From assembly GCA_030848705.1 (NCBI GenBank), contig CM061236.1:137693970-137757969 (forward strand): DNA of 64,000 bases, written 5' to 3'. The notes below the pieces were generated by a model, which saw only the letters and a program-made list of their open reading frames with translations, ran no database searches and was not told the origin of the DNA. Below, piece after piece: positions 53,725 through 63,166 of the stretch; position 1 is the stretch's first letter, and each line of letters begins with the position of its first letter. The position numbers and the translations under genes are program-made. Source of the DNA: Heracleum sosnowskyi. Lineage: Eukaryota; Streptophyta; Magnoliopsida; Apiales; Apiaceae.

Positions 53725-56049
53725 ATGTCTGAAGAAAATCAAACTGCTTCCAAGGCTGAACAGGTTAAGCCTAATTCTGTGAGTAGATATGAAACAATCA
53801 GGGTTCCGATTCTCAGGCCTGTAGAGTATCCGATTTGGAAGGTGAAGATGACCATGTTTCTGGAGGCTACAGATCCAGAATACCTTGACAGAATTAATGA
53901 TGGTCCTCATATGCCAACTAAATTGTCCCCTGTTGTTGATGGTCAAGAACAAAAGACTGTTCCAAAGGAAAAGAAAGATATGACTCCTGAGGATATCTCA
54001 TCAATTGCAAAGGATGCAAAGGTTAGACATCTTCTCCACAGTGCTTTAGATAATGTTATGTCTAACAGGGTAATTGGCTGCAAAACTGCCAAAGAGATAT
54101 GGGATGCTTTAGAAGTCAGATGCCAGGGAACAGGTGCTATTAAGAAGAACAGAAAAACAATACTCACACAGGAGTATGAGCACTTTGATTCAAGAACTAA
54201 TGAAACCTTGACTGAGACTTATGACAGATTTTGCAAACTTTTGAACGATCTGTCTCTGGTAGATAAAGAATATGAACTTGAAGAGTCCAATCTCAAGTTT
54301 CTGTTATCTCTACCTGAAAAGTGGGATTTAAAGGCAACAACAATCAGAGATAATTATGATCTTGCTGATACAGATCTTGATGAAATCTATGGATTGTTAA
54401 AGACTCATGAACTTGAGATAGAACAAAGAAACAGGAGGTCAAGCAAGAAGACAAAATCTGTTGCTCTCAAAGTCGAGGAGAAGCCCATCAAGAAGGAATC
54501 ATCAAGGAAGAAAGCCAAGGGAAAGGCTTTAGTGATCAAATCTGAGAGTGAGTCATCAAACTCTGATGATGATTCAAACTCTGATGAAGCTTCTGATTCT
54601 GAGGATGATGAAGAGGAGATGATGCAAATGGCTGCCTTGATGGTCAAGACATTTAAGAAGATGGGATTCAAGAACTTCAAGAAGGGTAAAAGATTCTCAA
54701 GGAGAGATTCAAATTCTGAGAAGAAGAATTTCAGAAAGTCTGATGGAAGGGATACCAAGTCAGGTAAGAAGGACAAATCTGAGATCCAGTGCTACAAGTG
54801 CAAAGAGATGGGTCACTATGCTCCAGAGTGCAAGAAAGGAAGAACTGAAAAAGCACTCATCTCTAAAGGCAAAGACTGGGCAGATACTTCAGATTCTGAT
54901 GATGGGGTGAATTATGCACTCATGGCAACTATCAAAGATGAAATTGAGTCATCAGAAAATAAGGTACCTCTAACTACTTATGCTTATGATACTGATAATA
55001 TTTCTGAATTAAGAATTTATCTTAAGAATATACATGTCAGTTATAGGGATCAGACTTTAGAGAATGAGAGGATTAAATCTGAGAATCTTAGTCTTAAAGA
55101 GAGAAACAAGTTTCTTGAAAGAGAACTTGTGAATATGAAGCAGATTCAAAAAGAAAGAGATGATGTTGTTTATGTAGAACAGGAGTTGCTGAAAAGATAT
55201 AAGCAACTAGAATCTGATTTAGAGAAGGAAAGGAAAATAATCAAGACTTGGACAGATTCTGGAAGAGACACTCATCAAGTGTTTCAGACTGATTCTGTAG
55301 GTTTAGGTTATTGTGAAAATGATGAACTTAGGTTTAAAGACAAGGTTAAGGTAAAACCACAACTTAAACCTGTGAAATTTGTTCCAGAAGCCAATAAGTT
55401 AAAATCTGTTGTAATAAGGGAAGCTGATATGGAATCAGATGAATCTTGTGACAAACAGGAAAATATTATAACAGAAAAACTTATGGAAATAGAAGCTGTT
55501 AGAAAACCAGTAAAAACTTGTGAAAAACAGGTTAATGTTGGCTTGATGACAGGAAAACAGTTCAATCACAAGCTAAAAGAAGTAAAGTCTTCCATGAAAC
55601 CTAAAGGTTCCAAGAGAAATAGGAATGGAAAAGTAGGCATAAATAATAGAAATAATCATATGCCTAATGCTAGTGCCTCAAGAAAAACATGTTACAGTTG
55701 TGGTAGTTCTAATCATCTTGCTAGATTTTGCACTAAGAACAAACATATTAATACTTTACCTTCTACATCAGAAGTAAAGAATGATTATGTTAGAGTAAAA
55801 CCACAGACTTTATGCAAACATTGTGGGAGCACTTGGCATTCTGTTTACACATGTAAGAGTTATCATGCAATTTATCATAACTATTATGAGCTAAAACCCA
55901 ACTTGAAATGGGTTAGAGCAAACTCTGCTAGTGTAAAATCTGACAATGTTAGTTTAAACTCTGATAATACAGATTCCGCTGCAAAAGCTAACACTGTTAA
56001 GAAGGACAAAGGATCCAAGCAAGTCTGGATCCTTAAAACTAACACTTAG
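53725..56049 (+). CDS. gag of E3
   Basis: The ATG at 53725 (MSEENQTASKAEQVKPNSVS); 774 residues. It has a DUF4219/UBN2-type capsid region (YPIWKVKMTMFLEATDPEY, ~35-240), a basic and acidic Ser-rich linker, and a CCHC knuckle CYKCKEMGHYAPEC (~356). A coiled region (~430-510) and two more knuckles CYSCGSSNHLARFC (~656) and CKHCGSTWHSVYTC (~697) follow. The extra C-terminal knuckles fit Sirevirus gag. It stops at TAG 56047-56049. It is uninterrupted and probably functional. Confidence 0.92.
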   Translation: MSEENQTASKAEQVKPNSVSRYETIRVPILRPVEYPIWKVKMTMFLEATDPEYLDRINDGPHMPTKLSPVVDGQEQKTVPKEKKDMTPEDISSIAKDAKVRHLLHSALDNVMSNRVIGCKTAKEIWDALEVRCQGTGAIKKNRKTILTQEYEHFDSRTNETLTETYDRFCKLLNDLSLVDKEYELEESNLKFLLSLPEKWDLKATTIRDNYDLADTDLDEIYGLLKTHELEIEQRNRRSSKKTKSVALKVEEKPIKKESSRKKAKGKALVIKSESESSNSDDDSNSDEASDSEDDEEEMMQMAALMVKTFKKMGFKNFKKGKRFSRRDSNSEKKNFRKSDGRDTKSGKKDKSEIQCYKCKEMGHYAPECKKGRTEKALISKGKDWADTSDSDDGVNYALMATIKDEIESSENKVPLTTYAYDTDNISELRIYLKNIHVSYRDQTLENERIKSENLSLKERNKFLERELVNMKQIQKERDDVVYVEQELLKRYKQLESDLEKERKIIKTWTDSGRDTHQVFQTDSVGLGYCENDELRFKDKVKVKPQLKPVKFVPEANKLKSVVIREADMESDESCDKQENIITEKLMEIEAVRKPVKTCEKQVNVGLMTGKQFNHKLKEVKSSMKPKGSKRNRNGKVGINNRNNHMPNASASRKTCYSCGSSNHLARFCTKNKHINTLPSTSEVKNDYVRVKPQTLCKHCGSTWHSVYTCKSYHAIYHNYYELKPNLKWVRANSASVKSDNVSLNSDNTDSAAKANTVKKDKGSKQVWILKTNT

Positions 56050-56062
56050 TGTTTGTTTGTGA

Positions 56063-58351
56063 TTGCAGGGTATAATAGAGAGCACACTTATCTTGGACAG
56101 TGGTTGCTCAGGACATATGACTGGAAACAAAGCCCTGCTATCAGGCTTTGAGGAGAAGGCTGGCCCAAAAGTTTCCTATGGAGATGGCAACATAGGACAC
56201 ACTCTGGGATATGGCAATATTAATCTTGGAAGTGTCATCATCAAAGATGTAGCTCTAGTCTCAGGACTCAAGCATAATCTGTTATCTGTGAGTCAAATCT
56301 GTGACAGAGGAAACCATGTAGATTTTCATAGTGAATACTGTGAAGTTATCAGTAAATCTACTGGAAAAGTTGTTCTAGTTGGACACAGACGCAACAATAT
56401 TTATGAAGCAAGTTTGGTAACAAACTCTGATGGAAGTACAGTGTGTCTGACTGCAAAAATGTCAAATGAAGAGAGTTGGAATTGGCACAAGAAGCTCTCT
56501 CATCTCAATTTGAACAACATCAATGAGCTGATAAGAAAGGATCTTGTAAGAGGACTTCCAAAATCAATACTTAATCTAGATGGTCTATGTGATTCTTGTC
56601 AAAAGGCCAAGCAAAGGAAGTCATCTTTCAAGAGTAAATCTGAATCTTCAGTAGTGGAACCTTATCATCTTCTACATGTTGATCTCTTTGGACCAGTGAA
56701 TGTGATGTCCATGGGCAGAAAGAAATATGCTCTAGTAATTGTCGATGAATATACTAGATATACATGGGTGTATTTCTTGTCAAAGAAGGATGAAACTGCT
56801 CAAACGTTGATGGATCATATAAATCTACTGGACAAAGGATCACAGCACAAAGTCAAAATTATAAGGAGTGATAATGGAACTGAATTCAGAAACTCAATAT
56901 TGGAAGCTTTCTGCAAGGAAAGAGGAGTCAAACAAGAATTTTCTGCACCTGGAACTCCACAGCAAAATGGTGTAGTTGAAAGAAAGAACAGAACCTTAAT
57001 TGAAGCTGCCAGAACTATGCTAGATGAAGCAAAATTGCCAACTTATTTCTGGGCAGAAGCTGTTCAAACTGCTTGTTTTACTCAAAATGCTACTCTGATC
57101 AACAAGCATGGAAAAACACCATATGAGATGGTGAAAAACAAGAAGCCAAATTTGAAATATTTTCATATATTTGGATGCAAATGCTTTGTGTTGAAGACTC
57201 ATCCTGAACAGTTGACCAAGTTCGAGTTAAAAGCTGATGAAGGAATCTTTGTTGGCTATCCATTGTCAACAAAAGCATTCAGAGTTTACAATCTGAGAAC
57301 AAAGGTGATCATGGAATCCATACATGTGTCGTTTGATGACAAGAAAATAATTGGACTTGAAGACAAGGATGGATATGATCAACTACGTTTTGAAAATGAA
57401 GATCTATTCTCTGATGATATAAACTCTGATGAAGCAGGTTTGACAAACTCTGTCGAAGCATACTCTGAACCTCTACTGGTAAATACTGGAGAAACTGGAA
57501 ATTATCAAACAAGACAACAAAATAGAGAACCAGTTGAGGGGGAGCGTGAAGAAGCTCAACAAGACACAACAAATGAGTCAGTTGAGGAAACTGATTTAAA
57601 CTCTGACAGTTCAAACTCTGAGCCATCCAATTCAGGGGAAGCCTCAGATAATGCAGAAAGTCAACATATGAATCAGGAGAGCATGGATCAAGGGGGAGGA
57701 TTCAATAATGATGCAAGAAACCACTTACCAAAAACCAGAAAGTGGACACAGGCACACACACCTGATCTCATAATTGGAGATCCTGATGCTAGTGTGAGAA
57801 CTAGAAGTGCAACAAACAATGAGTGTCTGTATCATGCCTTCTTGTCTCAAACAGAACCAAAGAAAGTGGAGGAAGCTCTTCAAGATGCTAATTGGATTAC
57901 AGCAATGCAAGAAGAGTTAAATGAATTTGAAAGAAATGATGGAAGCTGTCAATTTTTAGGTGACAGATTGGTTTCTTGGTACAGCAAGAAACAGAAATCA
58001 ATTTCTACATCCACTGCAGAAGCAGAGTATATAGCAGCTGGTAGCTGTTGTGCACAGATTTTATGGATGAAGAATCAATTGCTGGATTATGGATTAAGGT
58101 ACTCCAGAATACCTATTTTCTGTGATAATCAAAGTGCTATTGCTATGACAGGTAATCCAGTACAGCATTCCATGACAAAGCACATCAGCATAAGGTATCA
58201 TTTTATCAGAGAACATGTGGAAGAAGGAAACATTGAGCTTCATTTTGTGTCTACAGACCAACAACTTGCAGATATCTTCACCAAACCTTTGAGTGAAGCT
58301 ACTTTTACAAGATTGGTAAATGAACTTGGAATGATCTCTGGTTCTGACTAG
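56063..58351 (+). CDS. pol of E3 with reverse transcriptase deleted in frame
   Basis: The frame is +1 relative to gag and has no ATG at its start. Protease (LILDSGCSGHMTG), pre-integrase (WHKKLSHLN) and integrase (HVDLFGPV, SDNGTEF, TPQQNGVVERKNRT) are complete. After FERN the frame jumps to GSCQFLGDRLVSW. Compared with E2 pol, about 344 codons (1032 bp, equivalent to 49522-50553) are missing at ~57938-57941. The loss covers the whole RT, including the YVDD site, and the first RNase H catalytic Asp. The RNase H remainder (STAEAEY, CDNQSA) and the C-terminus are intact and in frame. The product could cut and integrate but not copy RNA. Confidence 0.93.
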   Translation: MQGIIESTLILDSGCSGHMTGNKALLSGFEEKAGPKVSYGDGNIGHTLGYGNINLGSVIIKDVALVSGLKHNLLSVSQICDRGNHVDFHSEYCEVISKSTGKVVLVGHRRNNIYEASLVTNSDGSTVCLTAKMSNEESWNWHKKLSHLNLNNINELIRKDLVRGLPKSILNLDGLCDSCQKAKQRKSSFKSKSESSVVEPYHLLHVDLFGPVNVMSMGRKKYALVIVDEYTRYTWVYFLSKKDETAQTLMDHINLLDKGSQHKVKIIRSDNGTEFRNSILEAFCKERGVKQEFSAPGTPQQNGVVERKNRTLIEAARTMLDEAKLPTYFWAEAVQTACFTQNATLINKHGKTPYEMVKNKKPNLKYFHIFGCKCFVLKTHPEQLTKFELKADEGIFVGYPLSTKAFRVYNLRTKVIMESIHVSFDDKKIIGLEDKDGYDQLRFENEDLFSDDINSDEAGLTNSVEAYSEPLLVNTGETGNYQTRQQNREPVEGEREEAQQDTTNESVEETDLNSDSSNSEPSNSGEASDNAESQHMNQESMDQGGGFNNDARNHLPKTRKWTQAHTPDLIIGDPDASVRTRSATNNECLYHAFLSQTEPKKVEEALQDANWITAMQEELNEFERNDGSCQFLGDRLVSWYSKKQKSISTSTAEAEYIAAGSCCAQILWMKNQLLDYGLRYSRIPIFCDNQSAIAMTGNPVQHSMTKHISIRYHFIREHVEEGNIELHFVSTDQQLADIFTKPLSEATFTRLVNELGMISGSD

Positions 58352-59749
58352 AGATACGGGTTAGACTCATTTTTTTTTGTTGTTCATGATTTCTTACATG
58401 TGTTAACTGTTATGTGAATCAGCATGTTAAACTCTGATGATAAACTCTGTGAAGTGTCAGTCATAATCTGAAAGTAAACTCTGGTGTTAAACTCTGTTGG
58501 TCAGACTCTGATTGTAATTTTGTCTGAAACATATTGACCAATGAAGAAATTTGTATGGAACATAATTCTCAGTAAGTAATTGTGAATCCTTAAGAGTTGA
58601 TAGATTCTGATCTCAAATATGTGCAGTAAGCTAACACAGCATGATACTGTCTCTATATTTATAGCATCTCTTAGTTTATTGATCCTATACACTGAGTCTG
58701 TATTAGCTGTTTGCATTTTCTCTCATAAGTTAACTATAATCACTGCTGAAAAGTCTAAACTCTGATTATTCATTGCAAATAATTCACCCTCAAATCAAAA
58801 GATGCCAAACAGAGCACAAATTCCTTTGAGATCATGTTGTGCCTAGGAAGATCCAGGAACTTATTGTATGAAATAAGGGCTAAAATTTTTGATTTTTGGT
58901 GACTAGTGCCAACCACTGATTACTGGAAAAATAAATTAAAAAATTTAATAATAAAAAAAAAAAAAAAAAAAGGGGGTTGAAAAATAAAAGACATATCCAA
59001 ATGAAAGGGTATCAGTAATACAGAGTTTAGATAGAAAAATCAGTGTCTATGTTATACATGAGAGTTTAGGCAACCAGTTTTTACTACTTTAGTCTGTGGA
59101 TTTTATGCACTTTGAGATGATCTAAATACTGATTTCGGTAAACTCTGCTACTACACACACATTTCTCACAACTGTACAGATTGAGAAAAGAGTTTATTGA
59201 CAAAGAAGGATAAATGGTAAACACTGATGTATTGTGTGAAATACGCCGAGGTTACTTTGTTTTAATCTATGATGGTTAAAATAATTTCCTTGTTTCAGAC
59301 ATTTTATACTCTTGAGATTAGTCATTTGTTTTTCGGAAAAAGTATGATTGAACGGAGAAAAGAAAGAGTGCGTTTGATAAGTCCTGATAGTGATTCGTAG
59401 TGCGGCTGAGTATGTTAGTTCATTGTTTAAAGTGTTTTTTCTTTCACTTTACAATTACTATGCAATATTGATAATACTGATATGTAAAGAAACAAATTGT
59501 TTTTCATTAATTGATTCAAATTTACATTCAGACAATTCCATACTCATGTTTAACTAATCTTTCTGGTACATACTAATCACTATGGTTACAAAGAGAAGAT
59601 CTATTTAACCAGGACAAGTATCTGAATGCTACATCTGAAGCAGAAGAGCTAGAGCCAGAAGTTATTGTGCTCTACTACTTCTGATGAGAGCTACCCAGTT
59701 GTTCATCTAATCATTATACCATCTGGGATTGCTTGACAACATCCTGAAG
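58352..59749 (+). other. Non-coding region between pol and post-pol ORF of E3
   Basis: No ORF. 58425-58515 is dense in AAACTCTG words, and an A-rich run lies at ~58945-58972. In E1 the equivalent ORF extends about 800 nt further 5' and includes the FWQT/LRKEWS domain; here that part is missing. Confidence 0.7.
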
Positions 59750-62458
59750 ATGAATCATCATCATCATCAGAAACGAATGAAGAAAAGGCGAGCCCACAGG
59801 GCAAAGTCTGTTGCTGCTGCTTCTAGTGCAGACTCAGAAACTGAAGCTGATGAAGAAAATCTTCATCAGAGAAAAAGAAGATTAGTTGCTAATCAACTTT
59901 TTGGTGATATTATTGCCAATTTGGATAAAGAACCTGAGGACACTGAAGCTCCTACATCAGAGAATGAGGAGATTGTGACTACAACTGTTCCTTCAAGTAC
60001 TCCTGCAATTGTAGCTGAGGAGGCTATTCCAACTGCTAAGGATGCTGCAAATCCTGAAACTATTCTGATGGATTTTGAAACAGAAGCTCCTACATCAAAA
60101 ACTGATGATGTAGTTGAGGAAGCTGCTGCTTACTCTGACAGCAGGATTGTGGATCATGAAGATACTATACTGGAAGCTGATCAAGCATCTACTGAGTTAG
60201 TAGAACCTATTGCTTCTCACACAGAAATCATTTCTATTGATTTTGAGAACGGTGATGAAGTAGATCAGATTAGAGTTGATCCAGTTCCAGAAGCTGTTGC
60301 TGTACATGCTGATGCAACAGTCAATGATCATGAGGATACTGTCTTACTTGAAACTTTGCAACAATCAGTTGTTGAGATTGTTCAAAGAGAAGCAGAGGTT
60401 ACTGCTCCAGCAAACTCTGATGTTCCTCAAACTGTAGCAGATCAAGTACCTGATGCGACTGCACAGTTAATTGATGAAATCACTGCTGAAAATGTGCTTG
60501 AAGATATTCACAGAGAGGATGACAATGCTGAAGCTAGTCCTGTTCATTCAAACTCTGATGTTCAAGTGGAAGTTTCTGATATTCAAGCAAATTCTACTGA
60601 AGAAAGGGAAGTTCAAAGGGCTGCTTCTGAGCATTATCAGAATATGTACTACAATGCATGGGCTAATGCAGATTGTATTTTTCCAGCGCAAAGGGCTGCA
60701 GAATTTTTATCTGATTCTGTCAAGAAGATTACAAATCCTGATGTCCTTACGAGCTTACAGGCAACTGTTATTCAAGTCAAATCTCTCAATAATAGATTTG
60801 ATGAGAATCAACAAATGCTTACAAGTCTGAGGAATGAAGTAAGCTTGAGGGATCTTACTTTAAAGGCTGACAGAACTTATTATTATACCATGTTCAAGCA
60901 GCAAGCCAGGGATTCTGAAGAAATCAAGAAGAGGCTTGGGACAGTTGAGGACAACCAGAATGCTATGTCTGCTCAACTGACTTCCATTTCTACTGCGCTT
61001 GAATTGTTGACGTCAGTACTACTTTCTGATGATGTCAAAAAGGGGGAGAGTGTACCAAGTGACAAATGCAAAGACACTCAAACTCTGAGACGGAGGGATG
61101 ATGGTAATGATGGTGGAAACAAGGGAGGAGATGGAAAGCGCTTAAGATCAAATGATGATAGAAGATTACTTTCAAAAAGATCAAACTCTGGAAAGGGACA
61201 TGTAAACTCTGCCAGTGGTTCAAGATATAAAAGTTTGATAATCTCTGATAAGCCATCTACTGATGAGGAAATTGCTGCTAAGATGTTTATGGCAGAACAT
61301 GGAAAAGGTATTACAATTGAAGATATCCAAGCTGAAGAGCAAATGCTTGCTGAGGAACACAAGAAGAATGTTGAAGCTGGAATCTACAAAAAGAAGGAAA
61401 TCAAGGCTCCTAGAAAGAAAGAAAAAGGAATTGTTATCAAAGAGAATGTAAACTCTGATCAGAGTTTACAGTACTCAAGGAGGCCTGTGATTAAAAATGC
61501 TGATAAAGGAAAAGGTAAACTGGTAGAAGAAGAACAGTTACCTAAGAAGATTTATTCAACCTCTGACATTGCTCAAGTTGAAACAAGATTACCAAAATCA
61601 ACCTCTGACGCTGCTCAAGTTGATGATACTATTGAAGTTAAGCCAGCCTCTGACAAGGCTCAAGCTGTGCAAACTCAGCTAGCTCCTCAACTCAAAGGTT
61701 TCTTAAGACCTATACTCTCTGAAACTCTGATACTTCAACCTGTGGATTTTTCTCAAACCAGGACTGTACTTGGAAAAGAATCTTATGATAAGTCTGGTTT
61801 AGGTTCACATAGGGAGAAGAGAATAAATAACAGATCTCAAGACAATATATCACTGACAGGATCTGGTATTGGGAATACACAAGAAAATCTTGATAAGTTA
61901 GAATCTGTTCAGTTGATTTTTCACAAGATCTTGAAGAAGCAGTTTCTGTTATATTTCATGAGTGATGGAAGAGTTTATAGAATTGGAGAATCTGATGTAA
62001 ATCTCAAATCATGGGAAGAACTTGAATATGTACTTTATCTGTTAAAAGTTAAGAACAGACATACCCATAATGTTGCTCAAATCTTAAGAGAAAAGATGCT
62101 GAGATCAAAAGTGATGCTTGGAGGAGGAGAAGTCTCAAATGCTTATATTCCAAAGTATAGAGATCATACTGGAAAATTGGTGGAGATGAAGAGAAACAGT
62201 GCTAGATTTAAAACTGCACTGGGATTAAAAGTCTTAGAATTCAACTTAGAGTCAGATAAAGCTCAGTACATTCGGCTAGGGAATGATATGAAGAAGAACA
62301 GTATCTATTCTCTGAGGGCTGCCATATATCAAACTGGTGAAGGAGATCCAGAGTATAAGGAGCTGAAAGAGATTATGATAACTGAACTTGAGAATGCTGA
62401 GAGAAGACTGCTGATTGATTATCTCAGGACTGTGCCTGATATTGAAGAAGTCAAGTAA
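59750..62458 (+). CDS. Post-pol ORF of E3 (lacks the N-terminal domain)
   Basis: The first ATG is at 59750 (MNHHHHQKRMKKRRAHRAKS); 902 residues. It corresponds to E1 from the basic patch onward: acidic low-complexity stretch, coiled region, conserved block DTQTLRRRDDGNDGGNKG, then C-terminal domain QFLLYFMSDGRVYRIGE. The ~270 residues preceding the patch in E1 are absent, so this copy is N-terminally shortened. The frame is otherwise clean. Function unknown. Confidence 0.88.
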   Translation: MNHHHHQKRMKKRRAHRAKSVAAASSADSETEADEENLHQRKRRLVANQLFGDIIANLDKEPEDTEAPTSENEEIVTTTVPSSTPAIVAEEAIPTAKDAANPETILMDFETEAPTSKTDDVVEEAAAYSDSRIVDHEDTILEADQASTELVEPIASHTEIISIDFENGDEVDQIRVDPVPEAVAVHADATVNDHEDTVLLETLQQSVVEIVQREAEVTAPANSDVPQTVADQVPDATAQLIDEITAENVLEDIHREDDNAEASPVHSNSDVQVEVSDIQANSTEEREVQRAASEHYQNMYYNAWANADCIFPAQRAAEFLSDSVKKITNPDVLTSLQATVIQVKSLNNRFDENQQMLTSLRNEVSLRDLTLKADRTYYYTMFKQQARDSEEIKKRLGTVEDNQNAMSAQLTSISTALELLTSVLLSDDVKKGESVPSDKCKDTQTLRRRDDGNDGGNKGGDGKRLRSNDDRRLLSKRSNSGKGHVNSASGSRYKSLIISDKPSTDEEIAAKMFMAEHGKGITIEDIQAEEQMLAEEHKKNVEAGIYKKKEIKAPRKKEKGIVIKENVNSDQSLQYSRRPVIKNADKGKGKLVEEEQLPKKIYSTSDIAQVETRLPKSTSDAAQVDDTIEVKPASDKAQAVQTQLAPQLKGFLRPILSETLILQPVDFSQTRTVLGKESYDKSGLGSHREKRINNRSQDNISLTGSGIGNTQENLDKLESVQLIFHKILKKQFLLYFMSDGRVYRIGESDVNLKSWEELEYVLYLLKVKNRHTHNVAQILREKMLRSKVMLGGGEVSNAYIPKYRDHTGKLVEMKRNSARFKTALGLKVLEFNLESDKAQYIRLGNDMKKNSIYSLRAAIYQTGEGDPEYKELKEIMITELENAERRLLIDYLRTVPDIEEVK
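61448..61469. repeat. 22-bp palindrome of the E1/E3 motif, E3 copy
   Basis: Identical to 2517-2538, at the homologous codons. Confidence 0.9.
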
Positions 62459-62599
62459 AGTCTGACTGTAAGTTTTTAATATTTTCTATTCTAAGTCAAA
62501 TTTAAACTCTGTTTTAAATTAAACTCTGAACACTGCATTTGTTAAAAGGTTTTGACATCATCAATTATATGTTTTAACTTGTACATTTTATTATGAACA

Positions 62600-62612
62600 A
62601 GTTGGGGGAGAT
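62600..62612 (+). promoter_or_regulatory. Polypurine tract of E3
   Basis: AGTTGGGGGAGAT directly before the 3' LTR, identical to that of E1. Similar GGGGGAG tracts occur inside the element (57535-57545, 57689-57700, 61037-61050). Confidence 0.85.
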
Positions 62613-63161
62613 TGTTAGATATAATTGCTAATGTTTGTTTATCAGTGTTTAAGCAACAGGTACTGACAAGAGTTTATCAGAAGCCAGTCAGAGTTTAGTT
62701 AAACTCTGACAGGGTAAAGAGTTTAATTGAAGCCGGTCAGAGTTTATTTAAAGTCTGACAAGGTGAAAGTTGAATTAGCTGTCGGTGCAGAATTGAAGAT
62801 TCTAGAAGCAATATATTCTGAAGATGGAAAAAAGCAGAATATATTGATACAGCTAAGGAGATTGGAATAGAAGACTGAAGCAATCCTTAATTGATATGAA
62901 TTGTATAGCTAACTTATAGGAATATCAATTAGAGATGGATTGTATGTAGCTGTGTACTATATAAACACAGATAGGTTATCCCTAGAAGGGACGCGTGAAT
63001 ATTGATATATTATTCTTGTAACCTAGAAGCTCTTTGTGATTCATTAACATCATAAAGAGAGAAGCTGTTAATACGATTACAGTTTTATTGATTCATAAAC
63101 AGTGTTTTTAATTATTGTTATTCTCATACATACTTGATTATATTGTGTATTCGGCCTAACA
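62613..63161 (+). repeat. 3' LTR of E3 (549 bp)
   Basis: Identical to 53113-53661 except A at 62831 in place of G. It is followed by the target duplication GATTC. Confidence 0.95.
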
Positions 63162-63166
63162 GATTC

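Larger units (their letters stand above)
53113..63161 (+). mobile_element. E3: complete Sirevirus-like element, RT-deleted, 10,049 bp
   Basis: Two 549-bp LTRs (53113-53661 and 62613-63161) differ at a single base (53331 G, 62831 A). A perfect GATTC target duplication flanks the element (53108-53112 and 63162-63166). Primer-binding site, gag, a shortened pol, a post-pol ORF and a polypurine tract are all in place. It belongs to the same family as E1. It is inserted within the post-pol ORF of E2 and is the youngest insertion in the window. Confidence 0.96.
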
